A stretch of 55,790 nt of DNA, from assembly GCF_001942465.1 (NCBI RefSeq), contig NZ_MKJY01000299.1, positions 1 through 55,790 of the forward strand, read 5' to 3'. Position numbers and translations under genes: made by a program. Shown one piece after another: positions 1-7,658 of this stretch. Numbering within the stretch: position 1 is the stretch's first letter; each line of letters begins with the position of its first letter. The stretch is from Actinomadura sp. CNU-125. GTDB taxonomy: Bacteria; Actinomycetota; Actinomycetes; Streptosporangiales; Streptosporangiaceae. Below the pieces are notes generated by a model. That model was not told the DNA's origin, made no database searches, and saw nothing but the letters and a program-made list of their open reading frames with translations.

Positions 1-12
1 TGCACGATGTAG

Positions 13-138
13 TGGACGACGCTCACCAGCCAGGCTTCGGTCGCGCTGAACGCCAAGGCTGACGGGTGTTTGGGGTTTTGGCCTCTGATCCCGTATGGCC
101 CGGAGCAGCAGCAGTCCCTGATCGGCGGTGCGTCGTGA
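13..138 (+). CDS. possible 3' end of an unidentified gene
   Basis: This frame is open from the TAG at 10-12 to a TGA at 136-138 and uses mostly GC-ending codons, which suggests coding. It has no ATG or GTG start, so it is either the tail of a gene whose upstream part is outside the window or behind a frame error, or it is noise. The TGA overlaps the ATG of the next gene at 138, as in most early-gene junctions here. About 41 codons; no recognisable family. Confidence 0.3.
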   Translation, partial: WTTLTSQASVALNAKADGCLGFWPLIPYGPEQQQSLIGGAS

Positions 139-310
139 TGTACCGCCTCGTGTCCGCGCTCCTCACCGTCTCCGACTGGCTGCTTCTCCGCCGCAACATC
201 CACGTGTGCGAGTTCCTGCCCGACTGGCTGGAGCCCGACGACTACCGCTGCTGGTGCGCGCCCGCCCCAACCGGTACGCCACCGACCGCCTCATCCACGA
301 CGTCAAGAAC
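138..310 (+). CDS. small hypothetical protein, reading frame broken
   Basis: The ATG at 138 overlaps the preceding TGA. The frame is strongly coding (almost every codon ends in G or C) to about 265, with a Trp/Cys-containing stretch FLPDWLEPDDYRCWC. Coding character then moves to the -1 frame (NRYATDRLIHDVKN). Neither frame has a stop before the hairpin at 311-339; the first frame stays open to 1580 and the second runs into the next gene at 377. I infer one short protein of about 55 to 60 residues ending near the hairpin, with one base, and perhaps the stop, lost from the sequence. The end given is approximate. Function unknown. Confidence 0.4.
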
Positions 311-339
311 GGTGCCCCGGGGGTCGAGCCCGGGGCACC
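311..339 (+). terminator. perfect 11-bp hairpin, terminator-like
   Basis: GGTGCCCCGGG (311-321) and CCCGGGGCACC (329-339) are perfect inverted repeats around a 7-nt loop. There is no T-run after it, so it may be a weak or factor-dependent terminator or an RNA-processing hairpin. It precedes the well-formed ribosome-binding site (GAAAGGA) of the gene at 377. Confidence 0.6.
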
Positions 340-376
340 GCCCCACACGGCCGAACCACTGCGAAAGGACACGGCC

Positions 377-616
377 ATGCACATCATCTCAAGGCCCGCG
401 CGTGACCTGCGTGCGGGAGACATCATCGTCCGCGACCCCGACCCCAACCACCACGGTCAGCCCGTCCGGTGGCGGGTCCACTCCCGCCCGACGACCGGAC
501 CGAACGGCGTCACGATCGTCGACTACTGGGACATCGCCGACGAGCCCCGCCCCGGCATCGGGCACTACCAGGCTGGCGCCGACGTCCACGTCGAGCCCGT
601 GGGCGGTGCCCAGTGA
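377..616 (+). CDS. hypothetical protein, 79 aa
   Basis: Starts at ATG 377 behind GAAAGGA. The protein begins MHIISRPARDLRAGDIIV and alternates short beta-prone stretches with charged turns. It resembles the small ARDLRxGD proteins of actinobacterial phages that may bind nucleic acid, but no family can be fixed by eye. The TGA overlaps the GTG of the next gene (GTGA). First clearly intact gene of the early operon. Confidence 0.7.
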   Translation: MHIISRPARDLRAGDIIVRDPDPNHHGQPVRWRVHSRPTTGPNGVTIVDYWDIADEPRPGIGHYQAGADVHVEPVGGAQ

Positions 617-948
617 GCGAGTCCCTCGCCGACCGGCTCGCGCTCGCCGCCGAACAACCCGCCGTCACCAACGAACGCATCAGCCAGACCGGGATGACCG
701 CCGACGACATGCACGCGGTCGCCGCCTACTTCGACGCGCTGACCCAGCACGGCTACCACGTGTGCTCGACCGCTCTGCGGGCGGTGGAGCGTGCCGAGCC
801 CGGCCACCCGGCGCGGAGCGCCACGCACGGCTTCGACCTGCAGGCCACCCTCGCCCACGCCATGAACGTCTTCGACGTCCTCATCCACTTCGCGGCCGAC
901 GCGCAGCACGCCGCCGACGCCATCACCCACGGGGAGACGAACCGATGA
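613..948 (+). CDS. hypothetical protein, 111 aa
   Basis: GTG start at 613 inside the upstream stop. The protein is mainly helical by composition (Ala, His, Asp, Leu), with an internal segment FDALTQHGYHVCSTALRAVE. No catalytic or metal motif is evident. It ends in TGA overlapping ATG 945. Function unknown. Confidence 0.7.
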   Translation: MSESLADRLALAAEQPAVTNERISQTGMTADDMHAVAAYFDALTQHGYHVCSTALRAVERAEPGHPARSATHGFDLQATLAHAMNVFDVLIHFAADAQHAADAITHGETNR

Positions 949-1580
949 CCAACAACACCACCGACCTGCCCCCCGCCATCCGCAAGAACTGGGACGAATT
1001 CGTCCACGACAAGACCCGCGCCATCACCCTCGAAACCCAACTCCCCGCCCTCGACGCCAAAATCACCCAGGCGCAGGAAGACGTCGAGAAGGCCCAAAAC
1101 CACCTCCGTCTCCTCAACCAGCAGCACGCCGACAAGGGCCGCGAGATCACCGGGTTCCGCACCTCCTCCGAGCAGCACCGCGAACTCGTCGAACTCTGGT
1201 GCGCCAAGCACGGCCACACCCTCCCGCCCGAGCCGAAGGACGTCCTACTGAACGTGACGGCGGAACTCCCGCCCGAGCAGGTCGACGTCTTCAACGGCAA
1301 CGCCGCGGCGGCCGCGCCGCCGGTCACGCCCTGCTTCCAGGACCCGCCGCAGCACGGCGACTGCGGCAGCCCGGTCTGCACCTGCCCCCACCACCAGGCC
1401 GAGAACGACGCCCTCACCGACGAACAGAACCGCGTCCACAACATCCTCGGCACCGGGCCCATCGGCATCGGCGTCGCCGGACACACCACCCAGATCACCC
1501 GCAACGACACCAGCGAACACCCGGCCATCGGGGGTGAGGGGCCCGGCAACGGGCGCTTTCCAGGAGACCCCGATGCCTGA
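945..1580 (+). CDS. coiled-coil protein with C-terminal Cys/His cluster, 211 aa
   Basis: ATG at 945 overlaps the previous stop. Residues about 20-90 are a charged heptad-like helix rich in Glu, Gln and Lys, probably a coiled coil. The C-terminal third contains [21 protein letters not shown], a dense Cys/His cluster that could bind zinc. The last residues overlap the small gene at 1573. A structural or DNA-associated role is possible but not shown. Confidence 0.7.
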   Translation: MTNNTTDLPPAIRKNWDEFVHDKTRAITLETQLPALDAKITQAQEDVEKAQNHLRLLNQQHADKGREITGFRTSSEQHRELVELWCAKHGHTLPPEPKDVLLNVTAELPPEQVDVFNGNAAAAAPPVTPCFQDPPQHGDCGSPVCTCPHHQAENDALTDEQNRVHNILGTGPIGIGVAGHTTQITRNDTSEHPAIGGEGPGNGRFPGDPDA

Positions 1581-1698
1581 CCTCCGCGCCCCCGCCCTCC
1601 TCATCGCCTGGACGAACTGGCTCACCGTACGCGCCGCGTTCGCCCACCACCCCGGCCGGCACACCGGCCGCAACCTCAAGGCAGCCACCCATGCCTGA
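1573..1698 (+). CDS. small hypothetical protein, 41 aa
   Basis: ATG 1573 follows CAGGAGACCCCG, a good ribosome-binding site, and overlaps the previous stop by 8 bases. The product ([17 protein letters not shown] at its N terminus) has a short Trp-rich amphipathic segment and a basic end. Its TGA overlaps the ATG of the HTH gene at 1691. Spacing and codon use support it as real. Confidence 0.55.
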   Translation: MPDLRAPALLIAWTNWLTVRAAFAHHPGRHTGRNLKAATHA

Positions 1699-1981
1699 GC
1701 AGGACACCCTCACGCGACGGCAGGAAGCCATCCTCCTCGTCATCACCGACGGCATCCGCCGCCGCGGCTACCCGCCGTCCATCCGCGAGATCGGCGACGC
1801 GGTCGGCCTGTCCTCCACGAGCAGCGTCGCGCACCAGCTCCGCCAGCTGGAGGGCCTCGGACGGATCCGCCGCGACCCGTACCGCTGCCGAACCATCGAA
1901 CTCATCCCCAACCCCGAACCCGAGCCCACCAGCCACCGGTGCGGCACCTGCGGCGCCCACCTCCAACAGGCCACCACGTGA
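1691..1981 (+). CDS. LexA-type winged-helix DNA-binding protein, 96 aa
   Basis: Residues 5-70 match the LexA N-terminal DNA-binding domain: [20 protein letters not shown], then [20 protein letters not shown] as the recognition region, then [12 protein letters not shown]. The S24 autoproteolysis domain of full LexA is absent; a short tail ends in [10 protein letters not shown], a single CxxC. It probably binds SOS-like or phage operators without being cleaved, as a small regulator of early transcription. Overlaps both neighbours. Confidence 0.85.
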   Translation: MPEQDTLTRRQEAILLVITDGIRRRGYPPSIREIGDAVGLSSTSSVAHQLRQLEGLGRIRRDPYRCRTIELIPNPEPEPTSHRCGTCGAHLQQATT

Positions 1982-2166
1982 CCCTCACCCACCTCCTCCT
2001 ACTCGCCGCCGCAGTGGTCGCCGCGGCCGGGACATGCCTCGACATGGCCCGGCCGCCCCGGCCCGCCGGCGACGACACCAACGGCACCTCCGACTGCCGC
2101 TCCTACGGCGCCACCACCCGACGACCCACCCAAGCCACCACCGCACCGGAAGACACCACGCCATGA
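1978..2166 (+). CDS. small protein with N-terminal hydrophobic segment, 62 aa
   Basis: GTG 1978 overlaps the upstream TGA. The N terminus ([22 protein letters not shown]) is a membrane segment or signal peptide. A Cys lies right after the hydrophobic core, but the lipobox is not canonical. The rest is polar and Thr/Pro-rich, as in exported or membrane-anchored peptides. Function unknown. Confidence 0.6.
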   Translation: MTLTHLLLLAAAVVAAAGTCLDMARPPRPAGDDTNGTSDCRSYGATTRRPTQATTAPEDTTP

Positions 2167-2678
2167 CCACCCCCAACCACCTCACCTTCACCGTCCTCGG
2201 CACCCCCATCGGACAAGGCCGCATCTCCTACGGCAAAAGCGGCCGCGGCTACCACTCCAACGGCAAAACCCTCAAGCCCTGGCGCCAACTCGTCACCGCC
2301 GCCGCCGAACACGCCACCGGCCACCACGCCCACACCAAACCGCCCAAGGCCAAGAACGAGAAAGACGACCGCCGCGCCAAACCCTGCATCATCTGCGGCG
2401 CCAAACCCGGCGACCACGGCCTCTACCGCGGCCCCGTCGGCATGGACCTCACCCTCACCTTCAACCCGCCCAAGACCGTCCGCCGCCCCTGGCCCATCAC
2501 CCGCTCCTCCGGCGACTGGGACCACCTCGGCCGCGCCGTATCCGACGCCCTCACCTCGGTCCTGTGGCCCGACGACTCCCAGATCATCGAAGGCCGCGTC
2601 CGCAAGACCTACGCCGGGCAGCACGGTGCCCTCGCCGAGCCCGGCGCGCTCATCCGCGTTTGGCAGGTGACCGCGTGA
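2163..2678 (+). CDS. rusA: RusA-family Holliday junction resolvase, 171 aa
   Basis: RusA enzymes are dimeric endonucleases that cut branched DNA during phage recombination and replication. Seen here: the N-terminal beta strand FTVLGTPIGQGRISYG; a strand PVGMDLTLTFNPP; the acidic catalytic part GDWDHLGRAVSDALTSVLWPDDSQI, matching the D..D..D pattern; and a final GRVRKTYA. Residues about 60-90 carry an insertion with CIICG, a likely zinc-binding loop also seen in other actinophage RusA proteins. ATG 2163 overlaps the previous stop. Highly likely to be functional. Confidence 0.88.
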   Translation: MTTPNHLTFTVLGTPIGQGRISYGKSGRGYHSNGKTLKPWRQLVTAAAEHATGHHAHTKPPKAKNEKDDRRAKPCIICGAKPGDHGLYRGPVGMDLTLTFNPPKTVRRPWPITRSSGDWDHLGRAVSDALTSVLWPDDSQIIEGRVRKTYAGQHGALAEPGALIRVWQVTA

Positions 2679-2977
2679 GCCGCCGCATCCACTGCCGCTG
2701 CTGCGGACAACCCGGCCCCCACAAAGGCCACGGCTACCGCACAGCATGCTGGCGCCGCTGGACCGCCGCCGGACGCCCCACCTCCGGGCCACCCGCCCCC
2801 ACCAACCCATCCGACCGCCCATACCGCACAACCGCCGACGCCGACGCCCTACGCACACAGTTCGCCCACCTACGCACCACCGGGCACACGGTCGCCGCCG
2901 CCGCGAGACAACTGCACGTGTCACGCGCCACCGCCTACCGCTACGAAACCACCCGGAAGAAAGCAGCCACGGCATGA
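2675..2977 (+). CDS. zinc-motif and helix-turn-helix protein, 100 aa
   Basis: GTG 2675 lies in the RusA stop. The N terminus has CRCCGQPGPHKGHGYRTACW, a Cys/His cluster that may hold one zinc. The C-terminal part AAARQLHVSRATAYRYETTR is a clear helix-turn-helix of the Hin/resolvase-like type. Probably a small DNA-binding regulator or accessory protein. Confidence 0.7.
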   Translation: MSRRIHCRCCGQPGPHKGHGYRTACWRRWTAAGRPTSGPPAPTNPSDRPYRTTADADALRTQFAHLRTTGHTVAAAARQLHVSRATAYRYETTRKKAATA

Positions 2978-3396
2978 CCCGCCGACCCTTGCCACCCGAC
3001 GCGCAACACCTCACCGGCCGAGCCCGCCGCGCCACCCCACGCAAAGGCGACGGCACCACCCAGATGACCAGCCTCCACTACACCGCCGGAGCCGACGAAC
3101 CCCTCCCCGAATGGCAGACCACCGCCGCCACCCGCTACGTCCAGCGGCAGCCCGACGCCGCGCTCCTCCTCGACGTCCTCGGCCTCACCACCGCACCCGC
3201 CCGCCCCGACCGCAGCGGCCAATACCAGACCCACAACGGCACCTGGGTTACCTGGACCGTCTGCCACGAATGCGGCATCCGCGCCAAGTTGCGCCTCGAC
3301 GGCACCTTCCAAATCCACCCCCGCGCCGGACGCAGAAACGCCGGGCGGTGCCCCGCGTCCCGCCGCAAGCCCCAGCCCGAAGGGGACGCGACCTGA
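2974..3396 (+). CDS. hypothetical protein with CxxC motif, 140 aa
   Basis: ATG 2974 follows GGAAGAAAG and overlaps the upstream stop. A second ATG in frame at 3064 is possible, but its spacing is worse. The C-terminal half contains CHECGIRAKLRLDGTF and a later GRCPASRR, which could form a zinc ribbon. No family recognised. Confidence 0.65.
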   Translation: MTRRPLPPDAQHLTGRARRATPRKGDGTTQMTSLHYTAGADEPLPEWQTTAATRYVQRQPDAALLLDVLGLTTAPARPDRSGQYQTHNGTWVTWTVCHECGIRAKLRLDGTFQIHPRAGRRNAGRCPASRRKPQPEGDAT

Positions 3397-3770
3397 TGGA
3401 CACCACCACCAGCCCGTACCGGGTCCTCGTTACCGGGTCGAGAACGTGGAAAGGGCACGGCATCATCCACGCCGCCCTCGACCAGCTCCACGCCGAACAC
3501 CCCGACATGGTGCTCGTCTCAGGCGCCTGTAACTCCGGCGCCGACGCCATAGCCGAACGCTGGGCCATCCTCCGAGGCATCCCCGCCGAACGGCACCCCG
3601 CCGAATGGCGCCGCTACGGCCGCAGTGCCGGGCCCCGCCGCAACACCGCCATGGTCGCCACCCGACCGGACGAGGTCGTCGCGTTCATCCGCGGACAATC
3701 CGCTGGCGCCTCCCAGTGCGTCCGCGCCGCCGAAGCCATCGGCATCCCGGTCCGGAGGTGGACGCAGTGA
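3396..3770 (+). CDS. SLOG-domain (YspA / DUF2493-like) nucleotide-binding protein, 124 aa
   Basis: The Rossmann-like SLOG fold is evident: RVLVTGSRTWKG at residues 8-20, the nucleotide loop VSGACNSGADAIAERWA near residue 48, and GPRRNTAMV, a family hallmark. YspA-like SLOG proteins are common in actinophages. They are thought to bind or sense ADP-ribose- or nucleotide-type ligands, and some SLOG proteins act in conflict systems. ATG 3396 shares a base with the previous stop. Confidence 0.85.
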   Translation: MDTTTSPYRVLVTGSRTWKGHGIIHAALDQLHAEHPDMVLVSGACNSGADAIAERWAILRGIPAERHPAEWRRYGRSAGPRRNTAMVATRPDEVVAFIRGQSAGASQCVRAAEAIGIPVRRWTQ

Positions 3771-3922
3771 TGGACGAACTCGCGGTGCGGGTGCGGGACC
3801 TCGAAGCCGAACGCGCCCGCCCCGACCGCAAGGAACCGACGGTCGAGGAGCTGATGCAGCGCCTCATCGGCACCCTCGCCGCCCTTTACCGCACAACCCC
3901 CGACAGGAAAGAGACCCCGTAG
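3770..3922 (+). CDS. short acidic/basic helical protein, 50 aa
   Basis: ATG 3770 overlaps the SLOG-gene stop. The peptide (MDELAVRVRDLEAERARPDR at its start) is a charged helix of coiled-coil character with no metal or catalytic motif. Its TAG overlaps the GTG of the TcmP-like gene, so it is translationally coupled to it and may be an accessory peptide. Function unknown. Confidence 0.6.
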   Translation: MDELAVRVRDLEAERARPDRKEPTVEELMQRLIGTLAALYRTTPDRKETP

Positions 3923-4911
3923 TGACCAAGCACAAGGACGTCGGGCGAAGCTGGCGGACCCCCATCAAGCACGACTACCTGTCGAGCATCGTCGGACAGG
4001 AAGCAGGCGTAATCTCCTTCATCGGTGCCCGCCATGGCATCTGGTACGACCTCACAGCGGGCGACGCCGCCCCCGTGGACGGCGAAGACTGGCATCGCGC
4101 CTGCTCGCCCGGCATCCTCGCCTACCACGCCGCCGGATGCCGGGCTCCCATCCACATCCGTCTGCACGAGATCCAGACCGGCACCTACGACCGGCTCGTC
4201 GGCAACCTGTCCGAGCAACTCCCTGCACTTGGGTACGCCGCAGACGGCCCCGCCACGTGGACCCATCCCGGCGGCGCCACCGTAACCGCTCTCAATGTCA
4301 GCGGCGCCCACGCGGACGTGAGCGACGTCGACCGCAACGCCGGAGTGTTCGTCGTCAACGACCCGAACGCCATCACCGAATGGGCGATGCGCCCGACATT
4401 CGCGTCCGAGATCGCCGCCCGCACGGGCCTGTTCCGCTGCCTGTCCACGATGGGCTGCAATCCCGCCGGGATCAAGCGCCTCGCCATCACCGAGCGCATC
4501 AACTGGTTCGCCGCAGTCCGCGAGCAGCAGCGGGCGCTGCCCGCCTACCGCGACCTTTCGCTCGCCGCCCTCGACCGCGACGAGGCTCAGTGGGCGTACC
4601 TGGTGGCGACCTCCGCGAAGCCGCGGTGGCGAAGTGGCACCGATCAGGCCGCACGCAGGAGCGCCAAGAACTGCAACCGCTCCGTGAGCCTCGCATGGTG
4701 GCGACAGGACAGCGACGAGTTCACCGGCCTCCTACTGCGCTTGTTCCTCCAGAAGTCGGAGCTGAAGCAGATTCGCGGCCGGGAACGCGAATGGATGGCC
4801 GCGAGCAACGAGCAGCGGCTCGCCATGATCCCGTGCCCCGCCGCGTCGAACCCGGACGCGCTGCCCGACGTCGGCGAGGACCTGGCGCTGTTCGACGTGG
4901 ACGACGCGTGA
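3922..4911 (+). CDS. three-Cys-motif partner (TcmP-like) protein, 329 aa
   Basis: The start, TPIKHDYLSSIVG followed by WYDLTAGDAAP and CSPGILAYHA, follows the TcmP pattern (KH..L..Yl, then yvDlfAGpG, then gSPl), a Rossmann methyltransferase-like fold. TcmP proteins are known as genomic partners of the Gp37/Gp68 (DUF5131) three-cysteine proteins, and such a gene lies one gene downstream. The biochemical role of the family is not settled; nucleic-acid modification is an inference. GTG 3922 overlaps the previous TAG. Intact. Confidence 0.7.
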   Translation: MTKHKDVGRSWRTPIKHDYLSSIVGQEAGVISFIGARHGIWYDLTAGDAAPVDGEDWHRACSPGILAYHAAGCRAPIHIRLHEIQTGTYDRLVGNLSEQLPALGYAADGPATWTHPGGATVTALNVSGAHADVSDVDRNAGVFVVNDPNAITEWAMRPTFASEIAARTGLFRCLSTMGCNPAGIKRLAITERINWFAAVREQQRALPAYRDLSLAALDRDEAQWAYLVATSAKPRWRSGTDQAARRSAKNCNRSVSLAWWRQDSDEFTGLLLRLFLQKSELKQIRGREREWMAASNEQRLAMIPCPAASNPDALPDVGEDLALFDVDDA

Positions 4912-5171
4912 CCCGCCACTACGCGCCGCCCCGGCCCGGCGTCGACGCCCCGTACCGCAGCTATCGGGAGTACCTGCGGCACCCGCGGTTCCTCGCCATC
5001 CGCGCCGAGGTGTTCGAGCGGGCCGGCGGCTCGTGCGAGCGCTGCGGTCAGCGTCCGCCGACCGAGCCGCACCACCTGCGCTACCCGCCGTGGGGCGCGT
5101 TCGACGTCCCCGAGAACTTGCTGGCGGTCTGCCATGGCTGCCACTGCGAACTGCACGGAAAGGACAACTAG
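4908..5171 (+). CDS. HNH-type endonuclease-like protein, 87 aa
   Basis: A compact HNH or treble-clef protein: CERCG at residues 43-47, the catalytic-like EPHHLRY at 54-60, PENLLAVCHGCHCELHG as the Asn plus second Cys pair. The length suits a stand-alone HNH domain. It lies between the TcmP-like gene and the ParB-radical-SAM gene with overlaps or adjacent codons, so the three are probably co-translated. It may cut DNA at a site marked or bound by its neighbours, or merely be a common phage HNH. Confidence 0.75.
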   Translation: MTRHYAPPRPGVDAPYRSYREYLRHPRFLAIRAEVFERAGGSCERCGQRPPTEPHHLRYPPWGAFDVPENLLAVCHGCHCELHGKDN

Positions 5172-6601
5172 ATGGCAGACCTCGGCCCCTATGAGGTGCA
5201 CCCGTTCGCGGACGCGTTCCCGCTCGTCGAGGGCGACGAGTTCAACGAGCTCGTGATGGACGTGAAGCGCAACGGGCTGCGCGAGCCGATCGTCCTGAAC
5301 CATGACCGGACGGTCCTGATCGACGGCCGCAACCGGTATCGGGCGTGCGAGGCCGCGGGCGTCGACGCGGTGTTCGAGACGCTCGGCGCGCACTACGACG
5401 AGCCGAAGATCCTCGACCTGATCGTGTCGAAGAACCTCGCCCGGCGGCACCTCAACCCCGGGCAGCGCGCCATGGTGGCGCTGGAGTACGAGAAGGCGTT
5501 CGCCGAAGCACAGAGGACCGGCAGGCCGATCGGTGACTCACCGAAGCCGACGACTACCGAACGCGATAAAACGAGTGCAGATCTGCACTCACAGTACGAG
5601 CGGAAGTCCGCCACCAAGGCGGCACACGCAGTCGGCGCCTCCGGCCGTGCCGTGGCCCAAGCTAAGGCCGTCGAGCGAGACGCGCCCGACCTGGCCGAGC
5701 AAGTGCGTGCAGGGTCGATCGCCCTCGACGCTGCGGACCGGCAGCGCAAGGAACGGCTCCGCTCGCAGCCGCGCCCCGACCCGACGCCGAAGCCGTCGCC
5801 CGTGATGCTGACGCTCCGCACCCACGACGGCCGCGAATTCCCCTACCCCAAGCCCGCCGGGAAAGCCACGTTCACGCAGCAGACCGCGACGGCATCTCGT
5901 GGGCGAAGTGGTCCTGGAACCCCGTCACCGGATGCCTCCACGGCTGCGACTACTGCTACGCCCGCGCCATCACCGCCCGCTGGCCCGACGCCTACCCGGC
6001 TGGCTTCACGCCCCTGTTCCACGAGGAGCGCCTCGACGCACCCACGAACACCACCATCCCCGCGGCGCACGCCGACGACGAGGCGTACAAGCGGGTGTTC
6101 GTGTGCTCCATGGCCGATCTGTACGGCCGGTGGGTCCCCGACGAGTGGATCGGCCGCGTGCACGAGGCGATGCTCGCGTCGCCCGAGTGGCAGTACATCC
6201 TCCTCACCAAGTTCCCCGGCCGGTACGTCGGGCTCGACATGCCGCCCGGCGCCTGGATCGGCACGAGCGTGGACGAGCAGAAGCGCGTCCGCATCGCCGA
6301 AGACGCCTTCCGGAAGATCGACGGCGGCGCCGTGAAGTGGCTGTCGCTCGAACCGCTGAAGGAGCCGCTGGAGTTCACGGACCTGTCCGTCTTCGACTGG
6401 GTCGTCATCGGCGCCCAGACCGAGACCCGGCAGCCCGACGGGGCGGTGCCCGCGTTCGCGCCGCCGTTCGAGTGGGTCGCCCGCATCGTCGCCCAGGCCC
6501 GCGAAGCCGGGTGCAAGGTCCACCTGAAGCCCAACCTCGTCAACGGCCGCCCCGGCATGACGCTGCCCGACGAATACCCCACCGCAAGAGGCCGGACCTG
6601 A
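5172..6601 (+). CDS. ParB-like nuclease domain fused to radical-SAM-like DUF5131 (Gp37/Gp68) protein, frame broken
   Basis: ATG 5172 directly follows the HNH stop. Residues 1-115 are ParB/Srx-like: GLREPIVLNHDRTVLIDGRN with RYRACEAAGV. A linker ends REFPYPKPAGKATF. In the -1 frame, without any start codon, comes DGISWAKWSWNPVTGC, then LHGCDYCYARA: C-x3-C-x2-C, the radical SAM iron-sulphur motif. DUF5131 continues through VFVCSMADLYGRWVPDEWI, LLTKFPGRYVG, WLSLEPLKEP and VVIGAQTE to KVHLKPNL. Related phage proteins appear as one ParB-DUF5131 chain, so I read one protein of about 476 residues with a base missing near 5885. Partner of the TcmP-like gene. Confidence 0.75.
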
Positions 6602-6810
6602 TGGCCCACTGCGCCGAAGACACCTGCCTCGCCGCCGCGACCGTCCTCTACACGGCACGCGGCGGCCTCGGAGACGTCCGCTACCGCGCCGCCCTCGCCT
6701 GCGAGGCCCACCGCCGCAAGATCCGCGGATGGGTCGCCCGCGCCGGCCCGACCGTCCACGAAGAGGTCGTCCCGCCCGACCCCGACCACACGCCAGCAAC
6801 CCTCTTCTGA
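6601..6810 (+). CDS. hypothetical protein, 69 aa
   Basis: ATG 6601 overlaps the upstream TGA. The protein contains MAHCAEDTCLAAATVLY and a basic CEAHRRKIRGW, three Cys and two His that may bind zinc. It follows the DUF5131 gene directly and could belong to the same functional group, but nothing shows its role. Confidence 0.6.
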   Translation: MAHCAEDTCLAAATVLYTARGGLGDVRYRAALACEAHRRKIRGWVARAGPTVHEEVVPPDPDHTPATLF

Positions 6811-6830
6811 ACTGCTAGGAGCCGCTCGAC

Positions 6831-7658
6831 ATGGGCGCAGGGAACGTCAAAGCAGCGTTCGTCCACTGGGGTGCCCTCCCCGGCGGGCCGTTCCGGCTGC
6901 TGGTCTACATGGCGCTGCGCACCCGCGACGGTGACGCCCGACCCCGGTACTACGGCGGCCGTGAAGACTTGGCGTTCGGGCTGGGGCGGCGGGTCCCCGA
7001 CGACGACGGCAGCGAGGAGTCGCGTAAGGCGCGGGAGGCGTCGTTCAAGGCGGTGAAGGACGCCGTGGCGACGTTGACGCGGCGGGGTGCGGTGCGGGTT
7101 GTGGCGCGGGCACGGCCGGGCCGCAACGCGGAGTACGAGCTTGTTCTCGACCCGGTCCACGGCACCGGACGGGGCACGGTTTCCGTCCCCCATGAGCCTG
7201 TGGATAACCCTGTGGATAACCCCGATATGGGGGACGGTTTCCGTACCCCAAATGGGGGACGGTTTTCCTCCGGAATGGGGGACGGTTTTCCTCCCCAACG
7301 GGGGACGGTTTTCGTCGGAATGGGGCACGAAAACCGTCCCCCCAAGGAAGAGAAGGATGAATCAGGACTGAGTAGAGGAGGAGATGGCGAAGGTTTCCCT
7401 GCACCTGACCCTCCAGCCACGGCCCCGCCCGACGAACAAGATCAACACAACGGCGGGACACCCGGCAGCGACACCCCCAACGGGCAGCCGTGGACCTACC
7501 GGGCCGCATGCGAATACCTCATGAGCCGCCCCGGCACCGAACGAGACAAAGCCGAACGCCTCGCCACCCAAGACCTCGGCCCCGGAGCCGAACGCGAAGC
7601 CGTCCTCATCCGCGCCGCCCACCACGCCCACCGCATCGCCACCGGAGTACCCGCATGA
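6831..7658 (+). CDS. winged-helix replication initiator-like protein with embedded origin, 275 aa
   Basis: ATG 6831 follows TAGGAGCC after a 20-nt gap, the first gap in this operon. Residues 10-115 look like a winged helix (AAFVHWGALPGGPFRLLVYM ... AVATLTRRGAVRVVAR) of the kind in lambda O-like phage initiators. Residues about 122-175 are low complexity because the DNA there is made of tandem repeats: VDNPVDNP is written by two DnaA boxes, and MGDGF-like repeats by iterons. The C-terminal domain (PWTYRAACEYLMSRPGTER to the end) is helical. Inferred role: binds its internal origin and recruits the host helicase loader; no phage helicase is visible. Confidence 0.65.
   Translation: MGAGNVKAAFVHWGALPGGPFRLLVYMALRTRDGDARPRYYGGREDLAFGLGRRVPDDDGSEESRKAREASFKAVKDAVATLTRRGAVRVVARARPGRNAEYELVLDPVHGTGRGTVSVPHEPVDNPVDNPDMGDGFRTPNGGRFSSGMGDGFPPQRGTVFVGMGHENRPPKEEKDESGLSRGGDGEGFPAPDPPATAPPDEQDQHNGGTPGSDTPNGQPWTYRAACEYLMSRPGTERDKAERLATQDLGPGAEREAVLIRAAHHAHRIATGVPA
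7171..7343 (+). other. putative replication origin: DnaA boxes plus iterons
   Basis: Inside the initiator gene lie two perfect DnaA boxes in tandem (TGTGGATAA at 7199-7207 and 7211-7219, the complement of TTATCCACA). A GGGGGACGGTTTTC iteron follows at 7229-7241 (one T fewer), 7254-7267, 7277-7290 and 7300-7313, an inverted copy at 7329-7342, and a diverged copy GGGGCACGGTTTCC at 7171-7184. Spacings of 23 to 25 nt place the first copies on one helical face about every second turn. This matches lambda-type origins inside the O gene. Confidence 0.7.

Noticed and set aside
66..1580. One 504-codon open frame across the first 1.5 kb
   Set aside because: It joins three different genes in a stretch without stops typical of GC-rich DNA; only 138 to about 265 and 945-1580 have coding character in this frame.
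5885..5890. Programmed frameshift joining ParB and DUF5131
   Set aside because: No slippery heptamer at the junction, and the same type of break occurs in many unrelated genes; a missing base is simpler.
7199..7343. Tandem repeats as a CRISPR array
   Set aside because: Repeats are 14 nt with 9- to 11-nt gaps, lie in a coding frame, and there are no cas genes; iterons fit better.
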